Positions 42,455 to 51,917 are shown, numbered from the stretch's first letter. The stretch: DNA of 64,000 nucleotides from Endozoicomonas sp. NE40 (GCF_040549045.1 NZ_JBEWTB010000002.1:4080501-4144500); one strand, 5' to 3'. The notes: a model not told the origin generated them from the sequence alone. Program-made: numbers and translations.

Positions 42455-43429
42455 TTATTGATTCATCCAGGGCAGTCTGTCCAGATCGACATTACCACCG
42501 GTCAGGATGACGCCAATTCTCATTCCCTTAAACACCTCCGGATTTTTGAGAATGACAGCAAGAGGAACGGCGCTGCTGGGTTCTACAACGATTTTCATAC
42601 GCATCCAGATCAGTTTCATAGCGGCGACGATTTCTTCTTCAGTCGCCGTTAAAATATCGGTCACGTGGTTTCTGACGAAGTGCCAGGTTAAATCTTTCAG
42701 GGGGACTTTAAGGCCGTCAGCAACGGTATTCGGTGCATCGTCTGCAATAATGTGGCCCGCTTTAAACGAACGGGCGGCATCATCGGCATTAAGGGGCTCA
42801 GCCGCATAAATTTTTATGTTCGGGGCGATGTTTGACAGTGTCAGGCAGGTGCCTGAGATCATGCCTCCCCCGCCTATAGGTGCAATGACCGCGTCCAGCT
42901 GTTCAACCTGCCGGATCAGCTCCATGCTGCAGGTTGCCTGACCGGCAATCACCCGTGGGTCATTATAAGGATGAACAAAGTCTGCGCCGGTCTCTGCAAC
43001 CACTTCGGCAAAGACCGCTTCGCGGGAGCTGGTTGAGGGCTCGCATTCAACAATGGTTCCACCGTAGCCAATCACGGCATTTTTCTTTGCCTGGGGAGCG
43101 GTTCTTGGCATGACCACGGTAACAGGTATACCGCGCTGGCCTGCAGCGTAGGACAGTGACAGGGCGTGGTTGCCTGATGAGTGAGTAGCAACCCCTGCCT
43201 GTGCCTTTTCTTCAGGTAAGCCGAAAACGGCATTACAGGCACCACGTACTTTAAAGGCGGCTGCTTTTTGCAGGTTCTCACATTTAAAGAACAGCTCGGC
43301 ACCGGTCAGTTCGTTCAAAAAGCGGGAAGTTAATACAGGTGTTTCATGTATGTAGGGCTTAATTCTTTCATGGGCAATGAGCACACTGTCATAACCCGGA
43401 ATATTCGATGGTGGGGTTTTCGCTCCCAT
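42455..43429 (-). CDS. bhcB: beta-Hydroxyaspartate dehydratase BhcB (serine/threonine dehydratase family)
   Basis: 324-aa fold-type II PLP enzyme: PLP Lys in AAFKVRGA, the phosphate-adjacent SSGNHA, and the PLP-phosphate loop GGGGMISG. BhcB removes water from beta-hydroxyaspartate to give iminosuccinate. Family members include threonine dehydratase and serine racemase, which this protein alone could also be, but the bhcB-bhcC-bhcD order makes the cycle enzyme the best reading. AGAGG precedes ATG 43429; it is the first gene of the unit. Confidence 0.88.
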   Translation of the reverse strand: MGAKTPPSNIPGYDSVLIAHERIKPYIHETPVLTSRFLNELTGAELFFKCENLQKAAAFKVRGACNAVFGLPEEKAQAGVATHSSGNHALSLSYAAGQRGIPVTVVMPRTAPQAKKNAVIGYGGTIVECEPSTSSREAVFAEVVAETGADFVHPYNDPRVIAGQATCSMELIRQVEQLDAVIAPIGGGGMISGTCLTLSNIAPNIKIYAAEPLNADDAARSFKAGHIIADDAPNTVADGLKVPLKDLTWHFVRNHVTDILTATEEEIVAAMKLIWMRMKIVVEPSSAVPLAVILKNPEVFKGMRIGVILTGGNVDLDRLPWMNQ

Positions 43430-43520
43430 AGTTACCTCTGGATAGCTTCCTTTGGTTATTCGTTATTTTTATTGCAGTCGCAGGACATGAGCGGATTCAG
43501 GTTCTGCTGAGGCTTTTTAA

Positions 43521-43531
43521 TGACAATGTCA
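43521..43531. promoter_or_regulatory. Palindrome upstream of bhcB, candidate BhcR operator
   Basis: TGACA-A-TGTCA, a perfect 5-1-5 palindrome about 92 bp before the bhcB start, in the gap between bhcB and the divergent small secreted protein. Proposed only from symmetry and position. Confidence 0.3.
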
Positions 43532-43658
43532 CTGTATGAATAACCGGGGGACAGGGCAAACAGAATGGCTTTCATAATGTGAAAACGAGAGGGCTAATAA
43601 AGATAGAACCGGAAACCTGTCTACCCTGAAAAGATTTATTACCAGAAGGCAGCTACAG

Positions 43659-44027
43659 ATGACTAAAAAACTACTATTGATGTGTCTCCTTCTTATCTGC
43701 CCCTTAGCAAAGCCTTATCAATACAAGTTGGTATTTTTTGATACCAGGCCTGAAGTACTTGATTACGTCCATGCAGAAGTCTTTCGCCTGAACGGCCAAT
43801 GGTACTTTTCAGGGACTAACGAGAGATACAGAATTTACAATTTTTATTTTACCAACAACGTTCGTACTCCTTATGCGATGGTGGTGATAATACTGGATGA
43901 TGAGAATCGACCCCATACTATATATGCCGACATTATGAGTATGATGGCTGAGACTGAGGCTGAAGCCAGGTATCTTCAAGAATGCGATTCAACCTGTATC
44001 CCACCTGTCACTGAAGAGCATGAGTAA
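43659..44027 (+). CDS. Small exported protein of unknown function
   Basis: 122-aa protein with an N-terminal signal peptide (KKLLLMCLLLICPL, cleavage near residue 18). The mature part is rich in Tyr and Phe with alternating beta-like patterns (YKLVFFDTRPE, RIYNFYFTNN), and two Cys lie near the end (ECDSTC). I recognise no family. It lies between divergent bhcB and bhcR and is more A+T-rich than either, so it may be an unrelated later arrival. Confidence 0.6.
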   Translation: MTKKLLLMCLLLICPLAKPYQYKLVFFDTRPEVLDYVHAEVFRLNGQWYFSGTNERYRIYNFYFTNNVRTPYAMVVIILDDENRPHTIYADIMSMMAETEAEARYLQECDSTCIPPVTEEHE

Positions 44028-44159
44028 GCGGTTAATCGTTTTTTGAGTTTTCCTGAAGGTTATGCTTATCGGCTCATTGGGTCTGTATGGGTTTTAAGGT
44101 ATATTCTGCTATGAAAATACTATTCTTAGCCTCAGGAAGTAGAATGGTGTTTCCCGATC

Positions 44160-44981
44160 ATGGCCATCAGGGCTAAAGCAGTGCGGATACCGATAAAAAT
44201 AATGAAAAATTCAAAACCAGGCGCTCGTATTCAGGTAATTGACCGGGCTGCAGCATTGCTTGAGGCAATATCACGCTACTCCATGCCTGTCACACTGAAA
44301 GCGCTCAGCGCGGATACCAACCTGGCACCTTCAACCGCTTGTCGTATATTGCGTTCATTGATTGATAATCGCTTTGTAGATCAGGACGGGTCTGGAAAAT
44401 ACCGGTTAAGTGGTCGCTTTATATACTCTGGCCATGGGCGCTCCAGCCCCGATGAAATTCGCACAACAGCTGTCCCTTATATGGAAAAGCTGCGAGACAG
44501 TTTTGGTGAAACCATCAACCTCACCAGACGGGAAGGCGATGTGGTGATTTATGTTGAAAAAGTGATTCCGAACAGGATGATGAATGTCCAGCAGATTATC
44601 GGCAGCCGTGCGCCTCTGCACGTTACCGGAGTAGGGAAACTGATGTTAGGCAGGGAAGGTCAGAAAGGCATTGCCGGCTATGCGAAACGAACCAATCTGC
44701 CCAGCTATACCCGCAAAACGTTTTCAACACTGGAAAGCCTGGAAGACGAGTGTTTGCACAGTATTGAGCAGGGGTTTGCTTATGATAATGAAGAAGCAGA
44801 AACCGGAGTGGGTTGTATTGGCGTCCTGATTTATGGCCAGTTCGGTGAAGTGATTGCCGGTTTGTCGGTATCAGCCCCGATTATGCGCAGAAAAGACGAG
44901 TGGGTACGTGATCTGGTAGCGACAGGAAAGCAGCTGTCTGCCCAGTTCGGTTATGTGGAGAAAACACATTCAGGCAGGTAA
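44160..44981 (+). CDS. bhcR: IclR-family regulator, BhcR-like
   Basis: Transcription factor with an N-terminal winged helix (IQVIDRAAALLEAI ... STACRILRSLIDNRFV, residues ~20-80) and a C-terminal IclR effector domain (INLTRREGDVVIYV, GSRAPLHVTGVGKLM, GVGCIGVLIYG). In Paracoccus the IclR protein BhcR, encoded next to bhcABCD, binds the operon promoter and responds to glyoxylate. The start is uncertain: ATG 44160 and ATG 44202 are both possible, neither with a good ribosome site. It is 4 nt ahead of the TetR-type gene, so both regulators are co-transcribed. Confidence 0.85.
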   Translation: MAIRAKAVRIPIKIMKNSKPGARIQVIDRAAALLEAISRYSMPVTLKALSADTNLAPSTACRILRSLIDNRFVDQDGSGKYRLSGRFIYSGHGRSSPDEIRTTAVPYMEKLRDSFGETINLTRREGDVVIYVEKVIPNRMMNVQQIIGSRAPLHVTGVGKLMLGREGQKGIAGYAKRTNLPSYTRKTFSTLESLEDECLHSIEQGFAYDNEEAETGVGCIGVLIYGQFGEVIAGLSVSAPIMRRKDEWVRDLVATGKQLSAQFGYVEKTHSGR

Positions 44982-44985
44982 TCCT

Positions 44986-45618
44986 ATGGTTCGTTCAGAG
45001 TGTACGACAAAGGCAACCGGTAAGGGGCAGGAAAGAGTCCGCATGATTCTTGAGGCGGCTGAAATAGAGTTTGCGCTGAATGGCTTTCGTGGTGCTACGG
45101 TACAGGGTATCGCAGACCAGGCTAAGCTTCCAAAGCCGAATGTCCTCTATTATTTTGCCAATAAAGAAGCTATCTACAATGAAGTTCTGTCAGACATTAT
45201 CGAGCTATGGAATCAGGAGCTGGACGATATTCACCCCGACGATGATCCGGCAGAATCCCTTGAACGCTATATCCGGTCCAAAGTCGAAGTATCACGTAAA
45301 TACCCGGTAGCCTGCCGGTTGTTTTCCAGCGAAATCATTCACGGCGGCTCCATGCTGTCTGCAAGTATGAAACGGGCGACCATGGACTGGGTTAAAGAGA
45401 AGACAACTGTCTTTCAGTACTGGATCAACAGCAAACAAATATCCGGTGATATTGATCCAACTCATCTGTTGTTTCTTATCTGGGGCTCAACTCAGCACTA
45501 TGCTGACTATGAATTTCAGGTGTGTTCAATAATGAAAAGAAAACGCTTGAGGAAAAAAGACTATGACCTTGCCGCAGATACGCTATGCAAGGTCATTTTG
45601 AGAGGATGCGGGCTCTAG
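44986..45618 (+). CDS. rutR: TetR-family regulator, RutR-like
   Basis: 210-aa repressor/activator of the RutR (YcdC) branch. The helix-turn-helix lies at residues ~20-65 (GATVQGIADQAKLPKPNVLYYF), and the C-terminal domain contains YPVACRLFSSEI and LIWGSTQHYADY blocks typical of RutR. E. coli RutR binds TTGACCA-N2-TGGTCAA and responds to pyrimidines. Two near-perfect copies of that operator lie in the purine gene promoters here (47114, 52967), which strongly supports this gene as their regulator; the ligand may differ. ATG 44986 follows the bhcR stop by 4 nt. Confidence 0.88.
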   Translation: MVRSECTTKATGKGQERVRMILEAAEIEFALNGFRGATVQGIADQAKLPKPNVLYYFANKEAIYNEVLSDIIELWNQELDDIHPDDDPAESLERYIRSKVEVSRKYPVACRLFSSEIIHGGSMLSASMKRATMDWVKEKTTVFQYWINSKQISGDIDPTHLLFLIWGSTQHYADYEFQVCSIMKRKRLRKKDYDLAADTLCKVILRGCGL

Positions 45619-45641
45619 GAACCCACCCTCACTATCGGCTG

Positions 45642-46985
45642 TTAAACCCCGAAAACAGCAAACTTAAGGGCAAATACGGCAGCCATTACCCAGACACTGA
45701 TACTGACATCCCTGGCGCGACCGGCCAGTATCTTGATGACCGGATAAGCGATAAAACCCAGGGCTATACCATTGGCAATGGAAAAGCTGAGGGGCATCAT
45801 AATTGTAATGATCAGCACTGGACCGGCTTCCGTCAGGTCACTCCAGTCAATTTTGGCCAGGCTGCCAGCCATCAATATGGCCACATAAATCAGTGCGCCA
45901 GCGGTGGCATAAGCTGGAACCATTCCTGCCAGGGGCGACAGGAACATACACAGAAGAAACAGAACGCCAATAGTGACTGCTGTCAGACCCGTGCGTCCGC
46001 CTGCTGCAACACCGGAAGCGCTTTCTACATAAGACGTCACCGTTGGTGTACCCAGTAAGGCGCCTGCCCAGGAGGAGGTGCCGTCTGTTACCATAGCCCG
46101 GTTCAGATTATGCATATTACCCTTGTCGTCTGCCAGTCCGGCTTTGTCGCCCACGGCAATCAGTGTTCCGGTGGTATCAAACAGATTGACAAACATAAAG
46201 GCAACCAGTACCCCGATCATATCCGGCTTTAAGGCTCCCATAATGTCAAGCTGTCCAACAACCGGCATAATGCTTGGCGGCATGGAGGATACGCCGGTGA
46301 AGGATACCTGTCCTGCCACCAGGGCGATCAGGGTGACGACGGCAATAGCAATCAGTACCGATGCTTTAATGTTTCGAAATGCCAGCCCCAGTATCAGTAC
46401 CAGGCTTAAACACGCCATTAACGGGCTGAACTGGGTAATGTCACCGAGGGTAATAATGGTACCGGGGCTTGTCACCACGATACCGGCGTTTTTAAGGCCA
46501 ATCAGCGCAAGAAAGAGACCAATACCGGCGGTGATGCCAGCACGTAGCCCCATGGGAATGCTGTTAATGATCCACTCACGAACCTTGAACAGGGTCAGCA
46601 ACATAAAGCCGACTCCCCCCCAGAACACAGCCCCCATGGCCTGTTCCCAGGAATACCCCATACCCAGTACGACGGCATAGGCAAAAAATGCGTTCAGCCC
46701 CATGCCGGGTGCCAGCCCTATGGGCCAGTTGGCGTATAAACCCACGGCAATACTGCTTAAACCGGCAACAAGGCAGGTAGCTGTAAACAGCGCGCCTTTA
46801 TCCATGCCTGCGTCGGACAGCATGCCCGGGATAACAAAGACGACATAGCACATGGTGATGAATGTCGTGAAGCCAGCCACTAGTTCTGTTTTGACAGTGG
46901 TGTTGTGCTGTTTCAGTTTGAACACCCTGTCCAGCAGCGAATTCTCCTGATCTCCAGCAGACGATCTAAGCCCGGTAATATTCAT
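45642..46985 (-). CDS. AzgA-type purine (guanine/hypoxanthine) permease
   Basis: 447-aa polytopic NCS2/AzgA transporter with about 12-14 hydrophobic segments. Hallmarks are GLAPGMGLNAFFAY near residue 93, VNLFDTTGTLIAVGD and the TPTVTSYVESASGVAAGGRTG block. AzgA-type carriers (GhxP, GhxQ, PurP) import guanine, hypoxanthine or adenine by proton symport. With guanine deaminase and no adenine deaminase in the cluster, guanine/hypoxanthine is the likely substrate. It is divergent from xdhA with a RutR-type operator between. Confidence 0.9.
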   Translation of the reverse strand: MNITGLRSSAGDQENSLLDRVFKLKQHNTTVKTELVAGFTTFITMCYVVFVIPGMLSDAGMDKGALFTATCLVAGLSSIAVGLYANWPIGLAPGMGLNAFFAYAVVLGMGYSWEQAMGAVFWGGVGFMLLTLFKVREWIINSIPMGLRAGITAGIGLFLALIGLKNAGIVVTSPGTIITLGDITQFSPLMACLSLVLILGLAFRNIKASVLIAIAVVTLIALVAGQVSFTGVSSMPPSIMPVVGQLDIMGALKPDMIGVLVAFMFVNLFDTTGTLIAVGDKAGLADDKGNMHNLNRAMVTDGTSSWAGALLGTPTVTSYVESASGVAAGGRTGLTAVTIGVLFLLCMFLSPLAGMVPAYATAGALIYVAILMAGSLAKIDWSDLTEAGPVLIITIMMPLSFSIANGIALGFIAYPVIKILAGRARDVSISVWVMAAVFALKFAVFGV

Positions 46986-47092
46986 ACAAACCCCTGATTT
47001 TATTGTTGTTATGGTTCGGCCTTGAGGAACCAGAAAACGCTGTTTTTACCTTCAACCTACCTTGATGGATTGCGTTCTCTGAAAAATTCGGG

Positions 47093-47121
47093 ATAATCAA
47101 AGCTTGCTATTTCTTGACCAA
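47093..47121 (-). promoter_or_regulatory. Putative azgA-type permease promoter
   Basis: On the minus strand TTGGTC (47116-47121) and GATTAT (47093-47098) are separated by 17 nt. The -35 element falls inside the RutR-type operator, so a bound regulator would block it. Confidence 0.45.
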
Positions 47122-47129
47122 ATAGTCAA
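47114..47129. promoter_or_regulatory. RutR-type operator 1 (permease/xdhA intergenic)
   Basis: TTGACCA-AA-TAGTCAA; one mismatch from the perfect palindrome TTGACCA-N2-TGGTCAA known for E. coli RutR. Located between divergent permease and xdhA genes, 51 bp before the xdhA start. Confidence 0.75.
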
Positions 47130-47179
47130 ATTCTAAAAAGAAGAACAGCAGAAGAATAACAATAAGGAATCATGCCATC

Positions 47180-48610
47180 GTGATAAATTTTCTTCTTAAC
47201 GACAAGCTTGTCGAAGTCAATGAAACAGCTTCAGACACCACGGTTCTGGACTATCTCAGGGGCAACGCTACTGGCAGTCAGCAGCGACGGACTGGCACCA
47301 AAGAGGGTTGCTGCTCTGGTGATTGCGGAGCCTGCACAGTTGTCGTCGGGGAGCCTGAAGGCGACGAGATCCGGTATCGAACCATGAACGCCTGTATTGC
47401 TCTGATGCCATCACTTCACGGCAAACAGTTGCTAACCGTTGAAGACCTTGCCGAGGGGGATCAGCTCCACCCGGTCCAGCAGGCACTGGTCGACCATCAT
47501 GCTTCACAATGCGGCTTCTGTACCCCCGGCATCGTGATGTCACTGTTTGCCCTGCACCACGAAAACCCTGAAAGTAAACCCGATGTCCTTGAAGCACTGG
47601 GCGGCAATCTATGCCGGTGTACGGGCTATCGTCCATTGGTGGATGCGGCACAGGAGCTGGCTGAGAAGTCACCCAGCGACGTTTATCATCAGAACCGCAC
47701 GAAGATTATCGATCAGCTGAATGCCATGAAAGGCGAGGAAGGCTTCTCAGCCAACGGCAGTTTTATTCCTGATAACGAAGATGAGCTGGCTGATTATCTG
47801 GAAACCAACCCTGATGCCCGGCTGCTGGCAGGAGGGACCGATCTGGGTCTTGAAATCACACAACAGCTGAAGCGCCTCAAGAAACTGGTGGTGGTTGGTC
47901 AGGTGAATAACCTGCAGAACATTGAAAAGCACGAAAATGAACTGGTAATTGGTGCAGCCGCTACCTATCGGAAACTGGAGCCGGTGCTTGAAGGGTATTT
48001 CCCCGAATTTGCCCAGATGCTGAAGCGTCTGGGTTCGCAGCAGGTGCGTAATCAGGGAACACTGGGAGGCAATATTGGTAATGCCTCGCCGATCGGTGAT
48101 ACGCCACCAGTGTTACTGGCTCTGGATGCTTCTATTGATTGCCGCAAGGGCAAAAGAGTTCGTAACCTGCCTCTGGATAAATTCTTTCTGGATTATAAAA
48201 AAACCGACCTGCAGGAAGGCGAGTACATCAGCCGTATACGGATTCCGTTGAAACCCCACGACCTGAAAGTCTACAAACTCAGCAAGCGCTATGGTGACGA
48301 TATTTCAACTGTACTGGCAGCCATCAATCTGGTCACTGACGACAATGGTGTTGTGACTAAGGCAAGGGTTGCCTTTGGTGGTATGGCAGCAATACCCAGA
48401 AGGGCTCTGCGTTGTGAACAGATACTTCTGGGACAGCCTCTCGACGATGAGACCCTGGCCAGGACACAGGCAGCCCTGCAGGAAGAGTTTCAGCCAATGA
48501 GCGATGTCAGGGCCAGCAGCGAATACCGGATTCAGTCGGCCTGTAATCTACTTGAGCGTTACTTCAGAGAGTCAGCTGGCCAGAACATGAGGATTATCTA
48601 CCATGCGTAA
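47180..48610 (+). CDS. xdhA: Xanthine dehydrogenase small subunit (2Fe-2S and FAD)
   Basis: Oxidises hypoxanthine/xanthine to urate together with XdhB. Two [2Fe-2S] motifs are visible: CCSGDCGAC around residues 49-57 and QCGFC...CRC around 112-150. The FAD-binding domain follows (LLAGGTDLGLE, RNQGTLGGNIGNASPIGD). 476 aa, usual for bacterial XdhA. The start is GTG 47180, with AAGGA about 11 nt upstream; the ATG at 47172 is out of frame and stops at once. It overlaps xdhB by 8 nt. Confidence 0.95.
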   Translation: MINFLLNDKLVEVNETASDTTVLDYLRGNATGSQQRRTGTKEGCCSGDCGACTVVVGEPEGDEIRYRTMNACIALMPSLHGKQLLTVEDLAEGDQLHPVQQALVDHHASQCGFCTPGIVMSLFALHHENPESKPDVLEALGGNLCRCTGYRPLVDAAQELAEKSPSDVYHQNRTKIIDQLNAMKGEEGFSANGSFIPDNEDELADYLETNPDARLLAGGTDLGLEITQQLKRLKKLVVVGQVNNLQNIEKHENELVIGAAATYRKLEPVLEGYFPEFAQMLKRLGSQQVRNQGTLGGNIGNASPIGDTPPVLLALDASIDCRKGKRVRNLPLDKFFLDYKKTDLQEGEYISRIRIPLKPHDLKVYKLSKRYGDDISTVLAAINLVTDDNGVVTKARVAFGGMAAIPRRALRCEQILLGQPLDDETLARTQAALQEEFQPMSDVRASSEYRIQSACNLLERYFRESAGQNMRIIYHA

Positions 48611-51014
48611 ATTACCAGACGTAGCCGGTATATCCCCGGCCAGTAATCTCAATGCCGGAGCAGAGGGCGGCATCAATCAGTTAAAGGGCGGACGTTCTGC
48701 AAAACACGACAGCGCCCACCTTCATGTGACGGGCAGGGCGACCTATATTGATGATCGTCCGGAGCAGGCAGACCAGCTTCATGCCGGTTTTGGATTATCC
48801 ACTCAGGCTTCTGCTGAAATTGTCAGTATCGACCTTGATGATGTCAGAAACAGCCCCGGTGTTGTTGTTGTAATCACTGCTGATGATATTCCCGGTCATA
48901 AAGATATCGGTCCGGTTTTTCCCGGCGATATGTTGCTCGCTGATGGGAAAGTAGACTACATAGGGCAGCCGGTTTTTGCGGTGGCTGCTAACTCTCACAG
49001 ACAAGCCATGGAAGCCGCCACCAAAGCCCGTATCGAGTATCGTCCGCTTAACAAGGTTCTGGGTATTGATACGGCCATGGAGCAGAACTCTTTTGTGCGT
49101 CCTGATCACACCATGACGAAAGGCGACGCTGATACGGCGATTGCCCGGGCACCGGGACAGCTCAGTGGTGAGATGACCAATGGTGGTCAGGAGCATTTCT
49201 ATCTCGAAGGCCAGATTGCCAGTGTGATTCCGCTGGAGGATGGCCAGCTCCATGTCTATACCTCCAGTCAGCACCCCTCTGAAGTTCAGAAGCTGGTGGC
49301 AGAAGTGATTGATGTGCCACTGAACAAGGTGGTAGCAGACGTTCGCCGTATGGGAGGTGGATTTGGCGGCAAGGAAACTCAGGCTGCGGCACCAGCCTGT
49401 ATTGCAGCGGTACTGGCGGTAAAAACCGGTAAGGCGGTCAAGTTCCGTGTCGAGCGTCAGCAGGACATGATCTCAACAGGAAAACGTCATCCGTTCCGTC
49501 ACCGCTATCAGGTGGGTTTTGACCAGAACGGACTGCTGGCCGGGGTTGATATAGAAGTGGCAGGTGATGCGGGTCATTCACCGGATTTGACCGATGCGAT
49601 TGTTGACCGGGCCATGTTCCACAGTGATAACGCTTATTACCTCAACAACGCCAGGGTAAAAGGCTATCGGTGTCGTACCAATACTGCCTCTAATACTGCT
49701 TTCCGTGGTTTCGGTGGCCCGCAGGGTATGCTGGTCATTGAGCGAATTATGGACGATGTTGCCCGGGCCACAGGGCAGGACCCACTGGATGTACGACTGA
49801 AAAACCTTTATGGCATCGGTGAAAGAAATACCACCCATTACCATCAGAAAGTAGAGCACAATGTTCTCCATGAATTGATTGCCAGACTGGAAAAAAGTTC
49901 CGATTACCGTCAGCGGCGGCAGGACATTACCGCCTTTAACGACAATAGTCCGGTATTGAAAAAAGGCCTGGCAATGACTCCGGTAAAATTTGGTATCTCA
50001 TTTACTGCCAAACATCTGAATCAGGCGGGCGCCCTGGTGCATGTCTATACCGATGGCAGCATTCAGATCAACCATGGCGGTACTGAAATGGGGCAGGGCC
50101 TTTACACCAAGGTGGCACAGATTGTTGCCAACGAATTCGGTGTGTCACTGGATCAGGTGCAGGTGACCTCTACCCGTACCGATAAGGTTCCCAATACTTC
50201 GCCGACTGCCGCGTCCAGTGGTGCAGACCTCAACGGTAAAGCGGCGCAGGATGCCTGCCGGAAAATCAGGGACCGGTTAACCCGTTTTGCGGCTGAACAT
50301 TACCAGGTGTCTGAGGACAAGGTAGTTTTTGACAACAACTCTGTGTTCATTGATGGCAAACCAGTGCCATTTTCAGAGTTTGTTCAGGTCGCTTATCTGA
50401 ATCGTATTTCAATGTCCAGTAACGGTTTTTACAGTACGCCTGAAATCCACTACGACCGTAAAACGGCCAGTGGCCGGCCGTTTTACTACTTCGCCTGTGG
50501 TGCCTCGGTGTCAGAAGTCACAGTCGATACCCTGACCGGAGAGTACAAAGTTGACCGTGTGGACATTCTTCATGACGTCGGTCGTTCTTTGAACCCATCC
50601 ATCGACCGGGGGCAGATAGAGGGAGGCTTTATTCAGGGTATGGGCTGGATGACCACGGAAGAGCTGGTTTGGGACGACAATGGTCGTCTGCTTAGTAATA
50701 ATCCGGCGACCTATAAAATCCCAAGCATTGAAGATATGCCGCCGGTGTTTAATGTTGACTTGTTTGAACAGGCTAACCCGGAACACACGATTTACCATTC
50801 AAAAGCGGTAGGTGAGCCACCGTTTATGCTGGGAATGTCGGTCTGGGCAGCCATCCGGGATGCCGTTTCGAGCCTGTCGGACTATCAGGTCAATCCCACT
50901 ATTAATGTACCAGCCACTGCCGAGCGTGTATTAAAAGCCATTACCGAGCTGAAATATTATGCCGTTACAAAGCGTGAGCATGAAGGGCAGGAGGCATTAG
51001 AGAATGTGGATTGA
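48603..51014 (+). CDS. xdhB: Xanthine dehydrogenase large subunit (molybdopterin)
   Basis: 803-aa catalytic subunit carrying the Mo-pterin cofactor. Family blocks include GRATYIDD, GGGFGGKE, FRGFGGPQG and the late GEPPFML, in which Glu738 is the expected active-site base; the substrate-orienting Arg lies in the NTAFRGFGG block. It starts inside xdhA and overlaps xdhC by 11 nt, so the three genes are translationally coupled. Confidence 0.95.
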   Translation: MRKLPDVAGISPASNLNAGAEGGINQLKGGRSAKHDSAHLHVTGRATYIDDRPEQADQLHAGFGLSTQASAEIVSIDLDDVRNSPGVVVVITADDIPGHKDIGPVFPGDMLLADGKVDYIGQPVFAVAANSHRQAMEAATKARIEYRPLNKVLGIDTAMEQNSFVRPDHTMTKGDADTAIARAPGQLSGEMTNGGQEHFYLEGQIASVIPLEDGQLHVYTSSQHPSEVQKLVAEVIDVPLNKVVADVRRMGGGFGGKETQAAAPACIAAVLAVKTGKAVKFRVERQQDMISTGKRHPFRHRYQVGFDQNGLLAGVDIEVAGDAGHSPDLTDAIVDRAMFHSDNAYYLNNARVKGYRCRTNTASNTAFRGFGGPQGMLVIERIMDDVARATGQDPLDVRLKNLYGIGERNTTHYHQKVEHNVLHELIARLEKSSDYRQRRQDITAFNDNSPVLKKGLAMTPVKFGISFTAKHLNQAGALVHVYTDGSIQINHGGTEMGQGLYTKVAQIVANEFGVSLDQVQVTSTRTDKVPNTSPTAASSGADLNGKAAQDACRKIRDRLTRFAAEHYQVSEDKVVFDNNSVFIDGKPVPFSEFVQVAYLNRISMSSNGFYSTPEIHYDRKTASGRPFYYFACGASVSEVTVDTLTGEYKVDRVDILHDVGRSLNPSIDRGQIEGGFIQGMGWMTTEELVWDDNGRLLSNNPATYKIPSIEDMPPVFNVDLFEQANPEHTIYHSKAVGEPPFMLGMSVWAAIRDAVSSLSDYQVNPTINVPATAERVLKAITELKYYAVTKREHEGQEALENVD

Positions 51015-51885
51015 CGCGGTTTCAGAACAGCAGCGCAAAGGGGAAGCCAGCATACTGGTGACCATTCTCGGGACAGCGGGTTCTGCCCCGAGAAAAACCG
51101 GCAGCAAGATGCTGGTGACTGCGGAGCAGAGCTTCGACACCATTGGTGGCGGGCATCTGGAATACCTGATCATCCAGAAAGCCCATGAAATGTTAGCCAG
51201 TGGCAGTCGGGAACCCGTGCTGGAACACTTTCCCCTGGGACCAAAACTGGGACAGTGTTGTGGTGGGAGTGTCAGTGTGTTGCTGGAGCCTTTGTCTGGC
51301 TGTGATTTCCATATTGCACTCTTCGGTGCAGGCCATATCGGCAAGTCCCTGATTGATGTGCTGGCGCCTCTGGACTGCCAGATCACCTGGATTGATAACC
51401 GGCCAGAGCTGTTTCCGGAAGAAGTCCCTGACAATGTCACGGTCTGTGTCAGTGAACAGCCGGAACAGGAAGTGGAAGACCTGCCTGATGACGTGTATAG
51501 CCTGGTGGTCACCCATAACCATCAGCTGGATTATTCGATTGTTGAGGCGACCCTGAAACACAATAAAAGTCACTGGTTAGGTGTTATTGGTTCGGAGACT
51601 AAAGCCAGACGTTTTCAGCAGCGTCTGGGACATCGCGGACTGTTCACCGATGAGCAGATTCAGCACATGAGCTGTCCGGTGGGGATTGAAGCTGTTGGTG
51701 GTCGCAAGCCTCCTGAAATAGCCATTGCTATCGCCGGGGAGATACTGTCGGTGCGTAATGGTTCCAGAAGTATGCAGAAGCGCAAACGGGAAGGCATTCC
51801 ATGGCAGAACCTGAAAAGTCTGCTGACGACTGCCGGGGCTGAAGTTGAAACTGCAGGGGCTGAAGCTGAAGTTGAGAGAGCCTGA
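51004..51885 (+). CDS. xdhC: XdhC, molybdenum cofactor sulfuration/insertion protein
   Basis: XdhC binds Mo-cofactor and loads it into XdhB. It has the XdhC/CoxI N-terminal domain (ILGTAGSAPRKTGSKMLV) and the Rossmann-like second domain (HIALFGAGHIGKSLIDVL, with VVTHNHQLDYSI). 293 aa. The tail carries a short Glu/Ala repeat (AGAEVETAGAEAEVE) absent from typical members. Not needed for catalysis but for enzyme maturation. Confidence 0.92.
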   Translation: MWIDAVSEQQRKGEASILVTILGTAGSAPRKTGSKMLVTAEQSFDTIGGGHLEYLIIQKAHEMLASGSREPVLEHFPLGPKLGQCCGGSVSVLLEPLSGCDFHIALFGAGHIGKSLIDVLAPLDCQITWIDNRPELFPEEVPDNVTVCVSEQPEQEVEDLPDDVYSLVVTHNHQLDYSIVEATLKHNKSHWLGVIGSETKARRFQQRLGHRGLFTDEQIQHMSCPVGIEAVGGRKPPEIAIAIAGEILSVRNGSRSMQKRKREGIPWQNLKSLLTTAGAEVETAGAEAEVERA

Positions 51886-51917
51886 ATGATCAGGCTCAGT
51901 TCCAGACAGCCACAGGT

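Noticed and set aside
44144..44176. 10-codon frame ahead of bhcR, possible leader peptide
   Set aside because: It has a fair ribosome site (AGGAAG) but no regulatory hairpins, and its codons suggest no attenuation; probably chance. It does leave the bhcR start uncertain.
47172..47183. ATG start for xdhA at 47172
   Set aside because: Out of frame and followed by a stop after three codons; GTG 47180 gives the correct N-terminus.
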